From the NCBI GenBank assembly GCA_050245915.1, contig JBFWWZ010000034.1, forward strand, positions 1-32,847: a stretch of 32,847 nt of DNA, written 5' to 3'. The translations under genes and the position numbers were made by a program. The notes beneath the pieces were generated by a model that saw only the letters and a program-made list of their open reading frames with translations, was not told where the DNA came from and did not search any database. This stretch comes from JBDSKH01 sp050245915 (lineage in GTDB: Bacteria > Actinomycetota > Actinomycetes > Actinomycetales > Microbacteriaceae). Shown one piece after another: positions 30,023 to 32,847 of this stretch; the first letter of the stretch is position 1, and each line of letters opens with the position of its first letter.

Positions 30023-32512
30023 TCAGACCTCGGCCCGGCGGCGCCGCCGCAGCAGCGCGATCATCGGGATCACGGCCGCGATCAGCACGAACGCGCCCTG
30101 CAGCCAGTACTGCCACGAGAGGCTCAGCCCCAGGTAGGTCAGCGAGTTCGTGATGGTCTGCAGCAGCAGGCCGGCCGCGGCCACCGCGATCGCGGAACCC
30201 GAGCCGCCGAAGATGCTGGCCCCGGCGATCACGATCGCTGTCACCGAGGTGAGGGTGAGGGCCTGGCCGGTGTTGGCATCCCCGATGCCGGTCTTCGTGT
30301 AGAGCACGAGACCGGCGACCGCGGCGAGCACGCCGGCGGCGGTGGCGGCGAGCAGCCGCATGCGGGGCACGCTGACGCCCATGCGGTTCGCCTTCACCGG
30401 GTCGGACCCCGCCGCCCGGAACCCGCGGCCGAGACCGGTACGCTGCACGATGATCCAGATCACCACAGCGAGACCCACCGCCACGACGAGCACCATCGGG
30501 ATGCCGCCGATCGCAGTGCCGAGCGCCGTCATGATGTCGCCGGTCGCCGAACCGCCGGGGCTCGAGCGCAGCACCTGCGCCGCGCCCACGATCGCGATCG
30601 AGGTCACGAGGGTCGCGATCACCGGCGGCAGTGAGAGGCGGGTGACCAGGATGCCGTTCACCAGCCCGACGACCAGCCCGACCCCCAGCGTGAGCAGCAT
30701 GCCGAGCGCGAAGAACCCGGGGCCCTGCTGGCCGAAGTACGAGATGACCACGGTCGACAGCGCCACCACCGAACCGATGCTGAGGTCGATGCCGCCGGTC
30801 ATGACCACCAGCAGCTGCGCGAGGCCGACCAGGATGAGCACCGAGGCACCCGCGAGCAGCTGGCTGATGTTCAGCGGGCTGACGAAGGCGGTCGAGACGA
30901 AGGTGGTCGCGATGCCGAGCAGGATCGTGAGGCCCACCAGGGCGCCCGCCTGCACCTCACCGCGCACCGCGAGCGGGATGCGCCTGGCCCGTTTCGGGAC
31001 CGCGTTCACCACGGTCGCGGTCGACCCGGTGGTCGACAGCACGGCGGCGCCCGTGATCGCGCGCTCGGTGACGTCGTCGCCGGCGAGGGTCGCCTGCACC
31101 TGACCGCGGGAGAACACCAGCACGCGGTCGCACAGGCCCTCGAGCTCCACGGCGTCGGTCGAGAGCACGACCACCGCGGTGCCGGCCTCGGCCATCGCCC
31201 GCAGGAAGGCGTAGATCTCGACCCGCGCCCCGGCATCCACGCCCTGCGTCGGGTCCTCGACGAGCAGAACCTTCGGGTTGCCGAGCCGGGCGCGCGCCAG
31301 CAGCACCTTCTGCTGACTGCCGCCGGAGAGGGCGGTGACGGGCGTCTCGAGGGTCGGCGTCTTGACCGCGAGCCCGGAGATCGCCTCCCGGGTCAGACGG
31401 TACTCGCGGGGACGGTCGACGAACCCGGTGGGCATGGCCGCATCGATCGACGGGGCCACGATGTTCTCGCGCACCGACATCTTGCCGAACATGGCCTCGC
31501 CGATACGGTCGCCGGGAAGGAAGGCGACGCCCGCCCGCGTGGTGCCGCGCGGCGACCGCAGCGACACCTCGGAGCCGTGCACCAGCATCCGCCCCGCGGA
31601 GGCGCCGTGACCGCCGAGCGCACGCAGGAACTCCCGCTGGCCGTTGCCTTCGACGCCGGCGAGGCCGACGATCTGGCCAGGCAGCACCGAGAGCGACACG
31701 TTCGTGAACCGCGGGCCGGAGAGTTCCAGCACCTCGAGCAGGGGCTCGGTCGCGGGGGACGCGGCCGACGCCTTGTCGGGGAAGGTGGTCTCGAGCGAGC
31801 GGCCGACGATCAGCTCGACGATCTGCTCCTCGGTGTAGTCGGCGACGACGCCGCGTCCCACCACGCGACCGTCGCGGAGCACCGTGAGATCGGTCGCGAT
31901 CTCGACCACCTCGGGGATGCGGTGGGTGATGTACACGATCGCGACGTCGCTCACCAGCAGCTCGCCGATGCGGTCGAACAGCCAGCGGGTCTCCTCCGGG
32001 CCGAGGGCCTCGGTGGGCTCATCGAGCACGAGCACGGAGGGATCGGATGCCAGGGCCGCCGCGATCTCGATCAGGTGCGCCTCGCGCAACGACAGCGTCG
32101 AGATCGTGGCGTTCGGGTCGATGCGCAGCCCGAGTTTCTCGAAGTGCGCAGTCAGCCACGCGGCGGCGCCGCGACGCTTCGGCCGCTTCGCCTCCGGCAG
32201 GAGCAGCAGCACCGCGTCGAGCACGGTGAGCGAGGGGGCCAGGGCGGGGACCTGGTAGACGATGGCCAGCCCGCGCTCACGCGCAGCCCGCGGCTGGATG
32301 CGGGTGAATTCCTCGCCCGCGAGGCCGATCGTGCCCGAATCGGGCACGACCGACCCCGCGGCGATACCGACGAGCGTCGACTTGCCCGCCCCGTTCTCTC
32401 CCAGGATCGCGTGGACCTTCCCACGCGCCACGGAGACACTCACGTCATCCAGGGCGCGCACACCGGGGTAGGTCTTGGTGATCCCGGTCAGGACCAGGGC
32501 GGGCTCAGTCAT
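30023..32512 (-). CDS. Ribose-type ABC importer: two ATPase domains fused to the permease
   Basis: An 829-residue fusion of an RbsA-like double ATPase (about 1-495) and an RbsC-like permease (about 510-829, about 8-10 helices). NBD1 has Walker A GENGAGKST (38-46), a degenerate signature LSLREAHLIEIA and Walker B LVLDEPTEAL. NBD2 has the usual degenerate Walker A (GVEGNGQRE) and a good signature LSGGSQQK. In NBD2, however, the Walker B/catalytic pair is E419-D420 (VLLVEDPTQGVD) instead of Asp-Glu. The permease carries TGGIDLSIGSVVALS, NGILVTRLSLPPVIATL and the GLGRGFRAAGSDPVKANRMG coupling helix. It imports an unknown sugar or similar solute together with the binding protein encoded 18 bp upstream. 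RbsA and RbsC are normally separate. Confidence 0.92.
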   Translation of the reverse strand: MTEPALVLTGITKTYPGVRALDDVSVSVARGKVHAILGENGAGKSTLVGIAAGSVVPDSGTIGLAGEEFTRIQPRAARERGLAIVYQVPALAPSLTVLDAVLLLLPEAKRPKRRGAAAWLTAHFEKLGLRIDPNATISTLSLREAHLIEIAAALASDPSVLVLDEPTEALGPEETRWLFDRIGELLVSDVAIVYITHRIPEVVEIATDLTVLRDGRVVGRGVVADYTEEQIVELIVGRSLETTFPDKASAASPATEPLLEVLELSGPRFTNVSLSVLPGQIVGLAGVEGNGQREFLRALGGHGASAGRMLVHGSEVSLRSPRGTTRAGVAFLPGDRIGEAMFGKMSVRENIVAPSIDAAMPTGFVDRPREYRLTREAISGLAVKTPTLETPVTALSGGSQQKVLLARARLGNPKVLLVEDPTQGVDAGARVEIYAFLRAMAEAGTAVVVLSTDAVELEGLCDRVLVFSRGQVQATLAGDDVTERAITGAAVLSTTGSTATVVNAVPKRARRIPLAVRGEVQAGALVGLTILLGIATTFVSTAFVSPLNISQLLAGASVLILVGLAQLLVVMTGGIDLSIGSVVALSTVVISYFGQQGPGFFALGMLLTLGVGLVVGLVNGILVTRLSLPPVIATLVTSIAIVGAAQVLRSSPGGSATGDIMTALGTAIGGIPMVLVVAVGLAVVIWIIVQRTGLGRGFRAAGSDPVKANRMGVSVPRMRLLAATAAGVLAAVAGLVLYTKTGIGDANTGQALTLTSVTAIVIAGASIFGGSGSAIAVAAAGLLLQTITNSLTYLGLSLSWQYWLQGAFVLIAAVIPMIALLRRRRRAEV

Positions 32513-32530
32513 CGTCGTCGGTCTCTCGGG

Positions 32531-32847
32531 TCAGCCGAAGAGAGCGTTGATCTCGTCGGCGGTCAGCAGGGTCGACGGCGTGGCGTCTGCCGGCGCGTCG
32601 GGAAGGCAGGCCTCCTCCGGGGTGACCGTGCCTGCGGTGGCGCCGGTCGAGTCCTCGAAGAGGGCCAGGTTGTAGATCGACGGCTCCGGGTCGGACCCGC
32701 CCGTGAACGCCGCCAGCGCCTTGCGGAGAGCGACGCGCCCGTTCCAGGTGCGCGACGACACGGTGGCGAGCTCGTAGCTGGGGTTCGCGGCCTTCAGATC
32801 GGCGAAGCCACAGCTCAGCGAGTTGTCATCGGTGGTCGTGATCGGAG
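32531..32847 (-). CDS. ABC substrate-binding protein, C-terminal part (runs off the window)
   Basis: The open frame continues to the window edge with no start, giving the last 105 or so residues: LSCGFADLKAANPSYELATV, SSRTWNGRVALRKALAAFTG and a C-terminus ending TADEINALFG. It is immediately upstream of the fused ABC gene on the same strand, so it is most likely the solute receptor of that importer. The fold cannot be confirmed from the fragment. The signal peptide and ligand pocket lie outside the window. Confidence 0.75.
   Translation of the reverse strand, partial: PITTTDDNSLSCGFADLKAANPSYELATVSSRTWNGRVALRKALAAFTGGSDPEPSIYNLALFEDSTGATAGTVTPEEACLPDAPADATPSTLLTADEINALFG

Overview
This is a very GC-rich, gene-dense chromosomal segment from an actinobacterium. 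It is most likely from the family Microbacteriaceae (an inference from style, not a phylogenetic result). The clues are extreme third-position GC, the frequent GGATGCC/GGCATCC word, short intergenic gaps, GTG starts and apparently leaderless genes, HrcA/CIRCE control of a solo groEL, and two copies of the hyphenated palindrome of type GGTCGAGTAGCG...CGTATCGAGACC. I see no phage, IS, CRISPR or rRNA. No gene-free stretch exceeds 300 bp; the largest are 1-207, 7692-7931 and 29129-29312.

Region 1 (1-7691). A RibD-like reductase gene converges on a tightly packed minus-strand operon: folE, a ferredoxin-reductase-like flavoprotein, a FolP2-type dihydropteroate synthase homologue and a second RibD-like reductase. 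Its four genes overlap or lie within 2 bp. A Cys-containing HTH regulator is divergent from folE, and the two promoters overlap at their -35 boxes. Next come an OmpR-type response regulator, a histidine kinase with a large insertion in its ATPase domain, and a WXG100 protein.

Region 2 (7692-16096). A 240-bp spacer holds four separate palindromes. It is followed by groEL with two CIRCE operators, a DUF3048 lipoprotein, a cold-shock protein, a LytR_C (VirR-like) protein with DUF3263, and DUF2332. Then come msrB with a nitroreductase, a YdcZ-type transporter, tRNA-Thr(UGU) and a membrane-anchored DsbA-like protein.

Region 3 (16097-32847). A solo sugar-ABC ATPase (UgpC/MsmK/MsiK type) is followed by what looks like accessory catabolism. 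A fused E1alpha-beta plus E2 2-oxo-acid/acetoin-type dehydrogenase is divergent from a VOC protein, a FadR-type regulator, a succinate-semialdehyde-type dehydrogenase and a beta-hydroxyacid dehydrogenase. After a DUF4032 kinase-like/MMPL pair come an unusual M24 hydrolase, an XRE-cupin regulator, and a ribose-type ABC importer in which two ATPase domains and the permease are one polypeptide. The window ends inside the gene for its binding protein. A TTGGAT-containing AT-rich motif occurs in both divergent control regions, so these parts may be one regulated uptake-and-degradation system.

The best candidates for undescribed biology are the FolE/FolP2 operon (a pterin route that may not make folate), the M24-importer-dehydrogenase cluster, the histidine-kinase insertion, and a 62-bp palindromic element present twice.
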